From contig PHFL01000065.1 of the NCBI GenBank assembly GCA_002794105.1, positions 1 to 64,000 on the forward strand: a stretch of 64,000 bases of DNA. The letters are read 5' to 3'. Below the pieces are notes generated by a model. It had not been told where the DNA came from. It saw nothing but the letters and a program-made list of their open reading frames with translations, and did not search any database. The first letter of the stretch is position 1. The number at the start of each line of letters is the position of its first letter. This document shows positions 18,836-27,736 of the stretch, one piece after another. The position numbers and the translations under genes are program-made. Origin of the DNA: Candidatus Thermochlorobacter aerophilus. Lineage in GTDB: Bacteria > Bacteroidota > Chlorobiia > Chlorobiales > Thermochlorobacteraceae.

Positions 18836-21232
18836 TTAGAACTTGAATTCCCATGATACGCTTGGCACAATACCAAAGAAAGCTAAGCGTACAGCTTCCC
18901 CTTGGAAGCGATTATCACGATTTTGACGGAAAGTGATAGAGGCAGCGTTGCGGCGATTGTAGGTATTGTACAGACCAAATACCCATGCTGATTTGAAGCG
19001 GGAATCTGGTGCGCTAGCATCCCATCGGACTGAGATATCTAAACGATGATAAAGAGGCAAGCGCTCTGCGTTGCGCGTGTCGGGAAACTGCCTAATGATT
19101 GCACCTGAGATTTCATATGCTCCGATTGGGAAATTGGTCGGAATGCCTGTCTGTAAGACGAAATCAGCAGAAATAGTCCAAGCATCATTTAGCTTGTAGA
19201 TGCCTACGATGTTCAGATTATGCGTGCGGTCAAATGGGGAAGGGTACCACTCGCCGCGATTGATGCCCGGTCCGCCATCGACACCTTCGACCTTTCTTTC
19301 GGAGCGAGAGAGTGTGTAGCTGAGCCAGCCAGTCAGTTTGCCTGTATTTTTCCGTACAAAGAGCTCCAAACCATATGCTCTGCCAATGCCGCGCAGTACC
19401 TCGGTTTCAATGTTGTTGTTGCCAAAGAGATTAGCACCGTCGACAAAATCAATAAGATTGCGTAGGTCTTTGTAATACGCCTCGAGTGAGATTTCAATAT
19501 CGTTATTGAATAGGTTCTTGAAGAAGCCGAGAGAGACTTGGTCAGCTACTTGTGGCTCAAAAAACGGTCCGCTGGGCGTGTATAGGTCCAGCGGGGTTGG
19601 GGAAGCCGTGTTGGAAACAAGATGCAAGTTTTGACGCGTGCGGTTGTAGCTTGCTTTAAGTGAAGTAGTCTCATCTAGCAGCCATCTGGCGGCAAGACGT
19701 GGCTCAAGACCGAAAAATGCGCTAATAATTTGCCCACGGCTGAACTCTGTAGTGCGTAACACTATGCCATTCTCGTAGCGTCCTGTAATTTCGCTGAATC
19801 GTAAAGGTTTGCCGTCAACATACTCACGAATTGGCTCGGGACCGAAGCGGTAGAAGAAGTTGAATCGCAAGCCGTAATCCAAACTAAGTTCTTTGGTCAG
19901 AGCAATTTCATGACGAATGTAGAACGAGGGCTCGAACGCATATTTTTCATCGAGTGCAGTTGGACGAATAGGCGAGTCGCGTAGCGGTTGCACCCTACCT
20001 GGCACAAATTGGTAGTAAATCAGCTCCGCGCCCACATCAATTTGGTTGTCTTCATTGATAAAATATGTGAAATCGGCTTTGAAGGTTGGACTGATGATGT
20101 TGGAGTTGACCTGCAATTCTGAGCCCGGCGCTAAGACTCGCAGTTCATAGTCGTAGTTGCTATAGACTGCAGTAAAGTTTGAAAAGAGACTGCGGCTGAA
20201 GAGATGATTCCAGCGCACGGTGAAAGCGACATTGCCGTATGCATTGCCGAAAAAGTCTGCTAACCCAAAATCATCGCGCCCAAGATAGCCAGAGAAAAAG
20301 AGACGGTCATTTTCTCCGAAATTGTAATTGGCTTTGAGATTGAGGTCGTAGAAGTATAGCACTGTGCCGCGAAACTCACGAGAGAGGTTCAGGAATAAAT
20401 CCGCATAGGAACGCCGAGCAGCAATGAGAAACGAGCCACGCTCTTTGACAATTGGGGCTTCAACCAGCAAGCGGCTACTCAAGAGCCCAATACCGCCATT
20501 GAATCCAAACTCACTCGGGTTACCATCGCGCTGACGCACATCCAGCACCGATGAAAGTCGCCCACCGAAGTTAGCAGGAATCGCTGCTTTATAGAGCTTG
20601 AAATCCTTGACTGCATCGGCATTGAAGACAGAGAAAAAGCCCAACAAGTGCGAAGCGTTGTAAATGGTTGCTTCATCCAACAGAATAAGGTTTTGGTCAG
20701 CACTGCCGCCACGCACACTAAACCCTGTTGACCCTTCTGGTGCCGACACACCCGGGAGCAACTGCAATGTTTTGAGAATATCAGTCTCGCCTAAAACAAC
20801 AGGCACGCGCTTAGCCGTCTCGGCATCCAGCTTGGTGGCACCCATCTCAGTGCTGGTCACGTTGCTGGACACGCGTTCTGCCGAGACTGTTACTTCCTCG
20901 GCTTGAATATCGGCTGGCTCTAAGAAGAAATCCTTGTTCAGGTTGCGCGTGAGGGAAATTTTCTCTTGCTGTTCCTTGTAGCCTACGCTGCGTACAATAA
21001 CCGTGTAGACACCCGGTTCAACTGTTACGGAGTAAAATCCATATACATTCGTGGCAGCACCTTTGGCGATTTCCTTGAGCTGGACGGTTGCCCCGATGAG
21101 TTCTTCTCCCGTTTTGGCATCGCGCACATATCCGCTTATGGTAACCGTTTGTGCAACCGCCTGACTCATCAGACAAACGAAGAAACTTAGCAAAAACAAA
21201 CTCTCCCTTTTGAAACCGGTCATGCCCATCAT
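18836..21232 (-). CDS. TonB-dependent receptor with carboxypeptidase-like regulatory domain
   Basis: 798 residues. A signal peptide (LFLLSFFVCLMSQAVAQ) is followed by a CarboxypepD-reg-like Ig domain (~30-110: TISGYVRDAKTGEELIGATVQL, VRSVGYKEQ). The plug domain has GVSAPEGSTGFSVRGGSADQNLILLDEATIYN, and a 22-strand-type barrel ends with VPSVSWEFKF (terminal Phe). It imports a bulky ligand across the outer membrane using TonB energy. Three ATGs cluster at the start (21232, 21229, 21223). With the DUF4249 lipoprotein it forms a receptor pair whose ligand is not revealed by the neighbours. Confidence 0.93.
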   Translation of the reverse strand: MMGMTGFKRESLFLLSFFVCLMSQAVAQTVTISGYVRDAKTGEELIGATVQLKEIAKGAATNVYGFYSVTVEPGVYTVIVRSVGYKEQQEKISLTRNLNKDFFLEPADIQAEEVTVSAERVSSNVTSTEMGATKLDAETAKRVPVVLGETDILKTLQLLPGVSAPEGSTGFSVRGGSADQNLILLDEATIYNASHLLGFFSVFNADAVKDFKLYKAAIPANFGGRLSSVLDVRQRDGNPSEFGFNGGIGLLSSRLLVEAPIVKERGSFLIAARRSYADLFLNLSREFRGTVLYFYDLNLKANYNFGENDRLFFSGYLGRDDFGLADFFGNAYGNVAFTVRWNHLFSRSLFSNFTAVYSNYDYELRVLAPGSELQVNSNIISPTFKADFTYFINEDNQIDVGAELIYYQFVPGRVQPLRDSPIRPTALDEKYAFEPSFYIRHEIALTKELSLDYGLRFNFFYRFGPEPIREYVDGKPLRFSEITGRYENGIVLRTTEFSRGQIISAFFGLEPRLAARWLLDETTSLKASYNRTRQNLHLVSNTASPTPLDLYTPSGPFFEPQVADQVSLGFFKNLFNNDIEISLEAYYKDLRNLIDFVDGANLFGNNNIETEVLRGIGRAYGLELFVRKNTGKLTGWLSYTLSRSERKVEGVDGGPGINRGEWYPSPFDRTHNLNIVGIYKLNDAWTISADFVLQTGIPTNFPIGAYEISGAIIRQFPDTRNAERLPLYHRLDISVRWDASAPDSRFKSAWVFGLYNTYNRRNAASITFRQNRDNRFQGEAVRLAFFGIVPSVSWEFKF

Positions 21233-21366
21233 ATATGCAACGCTGATTTAGGTGATTTCGGATGCTGATATGGCTGCGTAAGGAACATCGGCAGCAGAAG
21301 TGCCAGCCCCATAACAATACGCAGGGCAACAAACGTTTCAGTGTGTTAGCACCTTTTCATTTCAGG

Positions 21367-22074
21367 CTATTCGAGGCTGCTGTTGCACATTCTGCTGATA
21401 GCAGGCTTCGTGGCGAAAAGCACCAACACGTCGCCACGCTGGACGACCATGTCAGGAGTAGGTATACCCAAAATTTTTTCAACGGTGCGAGAGCGCAGAC
21501 CCAAAAGCCGTGGCTCCTGCTCAACACGCTTGATGGTGATAAGATTGACATCAAAGTTTTCACGCAATTGCAACTCACCTAAGGATTTACCGATGAATGC
21601 TTCTGGTGCACTCACCTCCACGATGGAGTAGTCGGAAGACAGTTCCAACGAATCAATGACACCGCGATACATGAGGCTATCGGCTAATCGCTCTGCTGCT
21701 TCCACCGCTGGAGAAATCACTTCCTCAATACCCAAATGCCGCAAAATGCGTTCATGCGTTTTCGTTGTTGCACGAGCAATGATACGCTTTACCCCGATGT
21801 TCTGCAGTGCAACAATTGTCAGCAGTGTTGCCTCAAAATCATCACCAATCGCTACGATAACTGCATCTAACTCTGTCAATCCTTGGTCGCGCAGAGCTTT
21901 TTCTTCGGTCGAGTCTAAGCGAACCGTGTATGTGACTTTATCCTTGATATCCTCCAAGCGGTCCATGGAGGAATCAATCGCCAAGACTTCTGCACCTTGC
22001 TTGGCAAGCGTGACGGCTAAATGCGCACCGAAATTTCCAATGCCAATGACAGCGACTTTTTTGGTCATGGTCAA
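21367..22074 (-). CDS. ktrA: KtrA/TrkA-type potassium channel gating subunit (RCK)
   Basis: 235 residues. The N-terminal Rossmann fold has VIGIGNFGAHLAVTLA, the acidic end of strand 2 (AIDSS) and AVIVAIGDDFEATLL. The C-terminal RCK_C domain (~150-225: SLGELQLRENFDVNLITI) binds c-di-AMP or similar ligands in relatives. It controls the KtrB channel, whose stop overlaps its start by four bases (22071-22074), which shows translational coupling. Confidence 0.93.
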   Translation of the reverse strand: MTMTKKVAVIGIGNFGAHLAVTLAKQGAEVLAIDSSMDRLEDIKDKVTYTVRLDSTEEKALRDQGLTELDAVIVAIGDDFEATLLTIVALQNIGVKRIIARATTKTHERILRHLGIEEVISPAVEAAERLADSLMYRGVIDSLELSSDYSIVEVSAPEAFIGKSLGELQLRENFDVNLITIKRVEQEPRLLGLRSRTVEKILGIPTPDMVVQRGDVLVLFATKPAISRMCNSSLE

Positions 22075-23894
22075 GAGACAAGAACGGTTTCTTCTGCATA
22101 ATCATACGAGGCGCGGCTTTGCTGCCGCATCAGCGCAATAATGACATTGAGAAAGCCTACGCGCCCTACAAGCATAGAAACAATGATTACCAGCTTTCCG
22201 GCATTGCTAAGTTCAGACGTAATGCCTGTCGATAGCCCAACGGTGCTGACTGCCGAGACCACTTCAAAGAGCAAGGCTTCGAACTTAAAATTTTTCTCTT
22301 GCTCGGTGATAAGTAAAATGAAGAGTGCCATTACAATGTAGAGCAGTGACAGTAGCGTCGTGCTGAAGGCACGTGTAATCACACGGTCAGGAATGCGGCG
22401 ACGAAACAGCTCGATTTTCGTTTTGCCAGACGCAATAGCAACGATGTTGAGAATGGCTAAGGCTGCCGTTGTTGTCTTAATACCACCGCCTGTGGAACTT
22501 GGCGATGCCCCAATCCACATGAGTGCCACAATAAGAAACAGCGTCGGCGTAGCTAAGGCACCAATGTCGAGAGTGTTGAAACCCGCCGTGCGTGCAACGA
22601 TGGAGTGAAAGCAAGCTGCAAACAGCCCTTCTCCGATGCTCATCTCTTTCATCGTGTGCGAGGCTTCCAAAGCGTAGATGCCTACCGTGCCAAGTCCAAT
22701 CAAAATTGCTGATGTCAAAAACACAAGTTTGGCGTGAATCGATAAGCGAGCATTGGGTTCACGACGCAATTTTGCAAACACAAATCCAGATAGACTTGCC
22801 AGCGCAGGAAACCCTAAGCCGCCAATTACTACGAGACACATGATGACCGAGAGAAACAGCAGGTTATCCTTGCACATTGGCGCCGCCAAGTTTTCAGGTA
22901 GCAACGCAAACCCAGCATTGCAAAACGCTGAAATCGCATGAAACCCTGCAAAAAACGCCGACGACATTGGCAACTGCACCTCATCAAGATTCAAAGTGTG
23001 ATAAATCAGCACGGCGCCGATTGCTTCTACGACAGTGGTGTATAATCCGATTTGCAGCAGAATCAGGCGAATTTTACCCAGACTTTCTTCGCCAATCAGT
23101 TCTCGCAATGCAATGTATTCTTTGAGCCGTGCGCTGGTGCCTGCCGCAGCGGCAAAAAATGTGGTCAGCGTCATAATGCCTAATCCACCAATCTGAATCA
23201 GCACCAACAAAATCCAGTGTCCTGTGTGAGAAAATGCTGTAGCGACATCGAGCGTCACCAGCCCCGTGACGCAAACGGCACTTGTTGCCATAAACAGCGC
23301 ATCAATGACAGCGATAGGCTCACCTGCCGTGGCTTTAGGCAAAAGTAGAAACCCTGTGCCGACCACGGTCAGTAGCAGAAAACTTGCCAGCAGAATTGTG
23401 GCAGGCTGAATGTTTGCGGTCATCACACTTGCGCTGTAGCGCAGTGTCGCGGGAAGCAGTGCCAGAATCACAAAAAACTGTGTAATTACAAGGTAAAGAC
23501 TGGTGAGGTTTTCGGGCGTCAGTTGCGGGTTGAGCGATGTCAGCATGCGCTCGACGGCAAAGGGAAATAGCAGATAGAGCAAAATTACCGTGAAAATGCT
23601 AAGTTCCAACCAGTGTTTTTTGAGATGCTCTACTTTGCTGGGCGAGAGCACCAACTTCAGAAAGGCTTGCAGGGCAAACAGATACAGCATCGTCAGTTCA
23701 AGATAACTTGCCCATTTTTCCTGTTCAGGCGATAGGAAAAATCCAATGCGCGCCACCAGCGATAGCACGGCTATAATTCCCAAAACTATCAGCAGCTTGT
23801 CAATTGTCTTGAGTAGCGTTTGCCGATGCGTGTCTATCCAGTCTGTAATCGTTTTCAAGCGCAAGGTGCGTTCTTGGGCGATTGGCTCAAGCAT
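22071..23894 (-). CDS. ktrB: KtrB/TrkH-type potassium (or sodium) translocation subunit with extra N-terminal helices
   Basis: 607 residues, well above the ~450-480 of typical KtrB/TrkH. The four pore loops are present: TSAVCVTGLVTLD, FHAISAFCNAGFAL, ARTAGFNTLDI and VSAVSTVGLSTGITS, each with the conserved Gly of the selectivity filter. The extra ~150 residues at the N-terminus form about four additional hydrophobic helices (starting KLLIVLGIIAVLSLVARIGF) before the core begins at TANIQPATILLASF. Together with ktrA downstream it should take up K+. The N-terminal module has no clear assigned job. Confidence 0.92.
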   Translation of the reverse strand: MLEPIAQERTLRLKTITDWIDTHRQTLLKTIDKLLIVLGIIAVLSLVARIGFFLSPEQEKWASYLELTMLYLFALQAFLKLVLSPSKVEHLKKHWLELSIFTVILLYLLFPFAVERMLTSLNPQLTPENLTSLYLVITQFFVILALLPATLRYSASVMTANIQPATILLASFLLLTVVGTGFLLLPKATAGEPIAVIDALFMATSAVCVTGLVTLDVATAFSHTGHWILLVLIQIGGLGIMTLTTFFAAAAGTSARLKEYIALRELIGEESLGKIRLILLQIGLYTTVVEAIGAVLIYHTLNLDEVQLPMSSAFFAGFHAISAFCNAGFALLPENLAAPMCKDNLLFLSVIMCLVVIGGLGFPALASLSGFVFAKLRREPNARLSIHAKLVFLTSAILIGLGTVGIYALEASHTMKEMSIGEGLFAACFHSIVARTAGFNTLDIGALATPTLFLIVALMWIGASPSSTGGGIKTTTAALAILNIVAIASGKTKIELFRRRIPDRVITRAFSTTLLSLLYIVMALFILLITEQEKNFKFEALLFEVVSAVSTVGLSTGITSELSNAGKLVIIVSMLVGRVGFLNVIIALMRQQSRASYDYAEETVLVS

Positions 23895-24079
23895 GGTGGT
23901 ATTAGCTCACTTTTAGAAGCGATTAGGCTTGACTGGCTGCAGGGCAATTTTGCACACAGCGTCTATGCTTTTGAGTAAGATACAACTCTGCTTTAGAATG
24001 CGGCAATTTCAAAATAGCGTCATGCTTATCGCTCTTTGCACGGTCCTGTGTTAAGTTTGGCGCTATTCTTTTTTGCATC

Positions 24080-25492
24080 ATGGTTGAACTGCTTTCACCA
24101 CTTGCGCTGACTGGTCTATTTTCTTTGGCGGTGCCGCTTGCCATTCACTTGCTGAGTCGGCATTATGCGCAGGTCATCAAAGTCGGCTCAATTAAGTTTC
24201 TCAAGGCGGCAGAGCCAGCTACGTTTCGCCGTTTTGCGCTTTCGGAGTGGTGGCTATTGGTCTTGCGCCTTTTGTTGCTAACCTTGGCTACTTTGGCGCT
24301 GGCGCGTCCCGTTTTGCGCGCACGCCTTGAGAGTCGCTCTGCGCCCGGTTGGGTGCTTGTCAGTCCTGACCTCTGGCAGCGTGCCACCGACCCGCATTTC
24401 TACCACTGCATCGATTCGCTGCGTGCAGTGGGCTATGAACCTCATTTGCTCTTGCCCACTTTTCCCGCTCTCCCGCCCGATAGCGTTGCCACTGAACCTG
24501 TTGATGCTTGGTCTATGCTCGAAGAACTTGACCACTTGCTGCCTCAAGATACTCGCCTTGTTGTGCTGACTGGTGAGCAAGTGGCTTTGCTACATGGCAA
24601 GCGTCCCACGCTCTCACGTGAAGTGGTTTGGCTTACTTTCCCTCATACCGAGAAAAAAACATGGGTTCATCATGCCAAACATGTTGGCAAGGATAGCGTG
24701 TGGGTCGTGCTGGGCGAAAGCCACAGAGATTACACCCGTTTTCAGACCAAACTTATTTCGTCGCTTGCGGCTGCCCAGCAGCGATACAGCATTCCACCGC
24801 CAGCGCCACTGCAGCGCTTTGCCATCTTTTTTGACGACTCCACCCAGCACGATGCCGAATACTTGCGCTACGCCTTGCAGGCCATCCAACAACAATTTTT
24901 CCATGATTTCCAACTTACGATGCGCCCCATCCGTGATACGGCGGCACTCCGCTTGTTGCCAGACATGCTCTTTTGGCTTTCAGCGCATCCCTTGCCTACA
25001 TCTCTCATTTCAACTCCATTCATCTTGCGATATGGTGGCAGTCGAGCTTCATCTATTCAAAGTGTGATAGTGCTGCCAAGTGGCGAGTTGCTCCAAATGC
25101 GCCAGCGGACATTCAGCTCGCAATACCGCCATGCACTTTGGACCGATGGATTTGGCGAGCCCATCTTAGAGCAATGCCGCACAGCTAACGGCAACGAATA
25201 CATTTTTTACAGCCGTTTTTCGCCCGAATGGAATCAGCTTGTCTTTTCACCGATTTTCCCCGAATGGATTGCGCAACTTGTGCTTCATGAACTATATCAA
25301 CCGAATATGCCCGACCTGCGTCGCACGACCGACCTTCAACGCTTGCCGCACCATGCGCCTACTGCGCCACCTTCAGCGTCTGCATCCGCATTCGCAACCG
25401 CAGCACAGACACCGCTTGCCTTGCCACTCTGGATTTTCGTAGCGATTTTGTTTATCATTGAGCGCGCACTTGCGCATCGCATCTCAACATAG
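24080..25492 (+). CDS. BatA-type membrane protein (aerotolerance-related N-terminal domain)
   Basis: 470 residues. The first ~80 residues match the BatA N-terminal domain: LLSPLALTGLFSLAVPLAIHLLSRH, then IKFLKAAEPATFRRFALSEWWLLVLRLLLLTLATLALARPVL, two transmembrane helices with the typical LLS-H/LALARP signature. A large periplasmic domain of unknown fold follows, and one C-terminal helix (LALPLWIFVAILFIIERALA). The usual partners MoxR, DUF58 and VWA proteins are not here. Two further membrane genes follow at 18 bp and 6 bp, so the three form an operon. Role in envelope stress or secretion is inferred from the family only. Confidence 0.8.
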   Translation: MVELLSPLALTGLFSLAVPLAIHLLSRHYAQVIKVGSIKFLKAAEPATFRRFALSEWWLLVLRLLLLTLATLALARPVLRARLESRSAPGWVLVSPDLWQRATDPHFYHCIDSLRAVGYEPHLLLPTFPALPPDSVATEPVDAWSMLEELDHLLPQDTRLVVLTGEQVALLHGKRPTLSREVVWLTFPHTEKKTWVHHAKHVGKDSVWVVLGESHRDYTRFQTKLISSLAAAQQRYSIPPPAPLQRFAIFFDDSTQHDAEYLRYALQAIQQQFFHDFQLTMRPIRDTAALRLLPDMLFWLSAHPLPTSLISTPFILRYGGSRASSIQSVIVLPSGELLQMRQRTFSSQYRHALWTDGFGEPILEQCRTANGNEYIFYSRFSPEWNQLVFSPIFPEWIAQLVLHELYQPNMPDLRRTTDLQRLPHHAPTAPPSASASAFATAAQTPLALPLWIFVAILFIIERALAHRIST

Positions 25493-25510
25493 AATCGGAC
25501 TGGAACTATC

Positions 25511-27730
25511 ATGTCGCCACTTCATCGGCTTGCCTCATACTGGAATCGACGAGTGCTCATGAGCCTTGGGCTTGTGGCTGCTTCAGTGGCATTAGCTATC
25601 GTGCTGCCCGTTGCCGCCTTTCTTGAGCGACCGACTGTGCATGCCGCATGGATGTGGATAGCGCTATCGGTTGCAGGATTTTTTTTGCTCTACTTGCTTT
25701 GCAAACATCGATTGGCGACTCCAGAAAAAATTGCCGAGCATCTGAATCGCACCGACCCGCGATGGGAAGAAAGTGCGCAACTTTTGCTCAAACCAGCATC
25801 TGAACTTTCGCTCTTGGAACTTAGGCAACTTCAGCGATTGCAAGCACAGCCTTTGCATGCCGAGGCACTTTTGCCTAACCCTTTTCGCCCAGCTTTGCAA
25901 GTGGCTCTGGTCAGCATACTGTGCGGCGCATGCGTGATGTGGCTTGGTTACAGTTTGCGCACTGAACAGACTCGTGCTACCCAAGCACCGCCGCTCTCTC
26001 GCACCGCCACTCTTTTGCCTACGGTAACTCGCCTTAGCGTAGAGCTTGTGCCGCCGCGCTACACCCAGCGTGAACGCCTCACCTCACCTTCGCTTGACCT
26101 TCGCACCATTGAACAGACCACAGCGACATGGACACTTGAACTTTCGCAGCCTGCACGCACTGCCCGACTCATCTTCAATCATGACGATACGCTTTACTTC
26201 CCCGCACAAGGGCTCATGCGGCAAGTGAGCACTACACTGTCTCGCAGTGGATTTTATTTTTTGGAAGTGGAAACGGAACACGGCATAGAGCGAAGCCATT
26301 ACTACAAAATTTTCCTTGAGCGTGATGAGCCGCCAGCGATTACCATTCTTGAGCCGCATCAGCGCATCGAAGTAGATTTGCTTAGGCACTCGCGCCTGAC
26401 GCTGGTTGCTCGCATTCACGATGATTTTGCCGTGCGTGAGAGCAATGTGCAAGCCGTGCTTGCGCAAGGCAAAGGCGAAAATATCCGATTCAAAAAACTC
26501 TTCTTCCCCTTCGATGCGGTTCATCGTGAGCAGCATACCAAGACGCTTGACCTTCTGGCGTTGGGCTTGAAGCCGGGCGATGAGCTCTATCTTACCGTTG
26601 AAGCACAGGACAATCGTGAGCCTCAACCGAACCGCACACGCTCCGAGACAGTGCTGATTACCACGAAAGACACCGCCGAAGTGGAAACAGATTTCAGCAT
26701 GTCGTTACCTGTGGCAGCGCAACCAGATTATTTCCGCAGTCAGCGCCAGATTATCATTGATACCGAGAAACTTTTGCGAGAGCGGCGCACGCTTTCGCCA
26801 GCGGCATTTCAAGCCCGTTCTGAAGCCTTGGGCGTCGACCAAAAAGTGTTGCGCCTGCGCTATGGCAAATTCTTGGGCGAAGAGTTTGAATCGGCTATTG
26901 GCGGCGCGGCGATGGAAGAAATTGAGCGAAGTCTTGCGCCCAAGGACTCTACGCCGCATCCCTTGCTAAAATTCATCCGTCATGTGCATGATGAAAACTG
27001 CGGGCATCTTTCCAAAGCCTCTTTGGCCGCCTTAGAGAAAAATCCGAACGAAACTGCTGTGGAAAAATTGATGAGCCAATTCGTCCATGCTCACGATACC
27101 GAAGAGGGCGCTACATTTTATTCCGATGCTATCAAAGCGCAACTCAAAGCGGCATTAGCCGAAATGTGGGACGCTGAACTTTACTTGCGCATGCACAAAC
27201 CCGAAGAAGCCCTGCCTTACGAACTGAAAGCACTCAAGCTGCTCAAAGCGTTGCAACAAAACTCGCGGCTGTATGTGCAACGCATGGGCTTTGAGCCGCC
27301 GACGCTAAAACCCGATGAAAAGCGCCTCAGTGGCAAGCTCGATAAGGTCGTGTCGCGCACCGTGTCGCAAACGCTGACTGTGCAAGATGAGTTTGCCGCC
27401 GTGCGCAAGGCTTTAGCCGTCATTTCTAATCTGCGCGCTGGTCAAGAGCTGGTATCTGGAACGGCGTTGCAACACCTGACACAAGGCGGCACAGCACTGG
27501 CACGTGCTGCCGAGAGCGACCCCTTGCGTTACCTTGATGCTTTGCAAGCCTTGCGCCAGTTTCTTGATGCAGCCGAGCAGCATGGGCGCGCTCCGCTTGT
27601 CTATCTTGAGCCTGTCGAGCGTGCTTTGTGGTCGCTTTTGCCCCAGCCCGAGTCACGCCCTGAACGCCATCATTTGCACATGCCCACACTGGCGAAATCA
27701 TATTTTCAACACTTTAGCTACGCCCGATAG
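25511..27730 (+). CDS. Large membrane protein, DUF4175-like
   Basis: 739 residues. Two N-terminal transmembrane helices (~15-35 and ~47-63) are followed by RLATPEKIAEHLNRTDP, ELLLK/LLEL-type helices, a third helix (~128-150), and a long soluble region with beta-rich repeats (SRTATLLPTVTRLSVELVPPRYT, VEAQDNREPQPN), then helical segments to the end. This is the architecture of DUF4175-like proteins found beside BatA operons in Bacteroidota. It sits between the BatA-type gene and a second membrane gene, all tightly packed. No enzymatic motif is visible. Confidence 0.6.
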   Translation: MSPLHRLASYWNRRVLMSLGLVAASVALAIVLPVAAFLERPTVHAAWMWIALSVAGFFLLYLLCKHRLATPEKIAEHLNRTDPRWEESAQLLLKPASELSLLELRQLQRLQAQPLHAEALLPNPFRPALQVALVSILCGACVMWLGYSLRTEQTRATQAPPLSRTATLLPTVTRLSVELVPPRYTQRERLTSPSLDLRTIEQTTATWTLELSQPARTARLIFNHDDTLYFPAQGLMRQVSTTLSRSGFYFLEVETEHGIERSHYYKIFLERDEPPAITILEPHQRIEVDLLRHSRLTLVARIHDDFAVRESNVQAVLAQGKGENIRFKKLFFPFDAVHREQHTKTLDLLALGLKPGDELYLTVEAQDNREPQPNRTRSETVLITTKDTAEVETDFSMSLPVAAQPDYFRSQRQIIIDTEKLLRERRTLSPAAFQARSEALGVDQKVLRLRYGKFLGEEFESAIGGAAMEEIERSLAPKDSTPHPLLKFIRHVHDENCGHLSKASLAALEKNPNETAVEKLMSQFVHAHDTEEGATFYSDAIKAQLKAALAEMWDAELYLRMHKPEEALPYELKALKLLKALQQNSRLYVQRMGFEPPTLKPDEKRLSGKLDKVVSRTVSQTLTVQDEFAAVRKALAVISNLRAGQELVSGTALQHLTQGGTALARAAESDPLRYLDALQALRQFLDAAEQHGRAPLVYLEPVERALWSLLPQPESRPERHHLHMPTLAKSYFQHFSYAR

Positions 27731-27736
27731 CATCAG

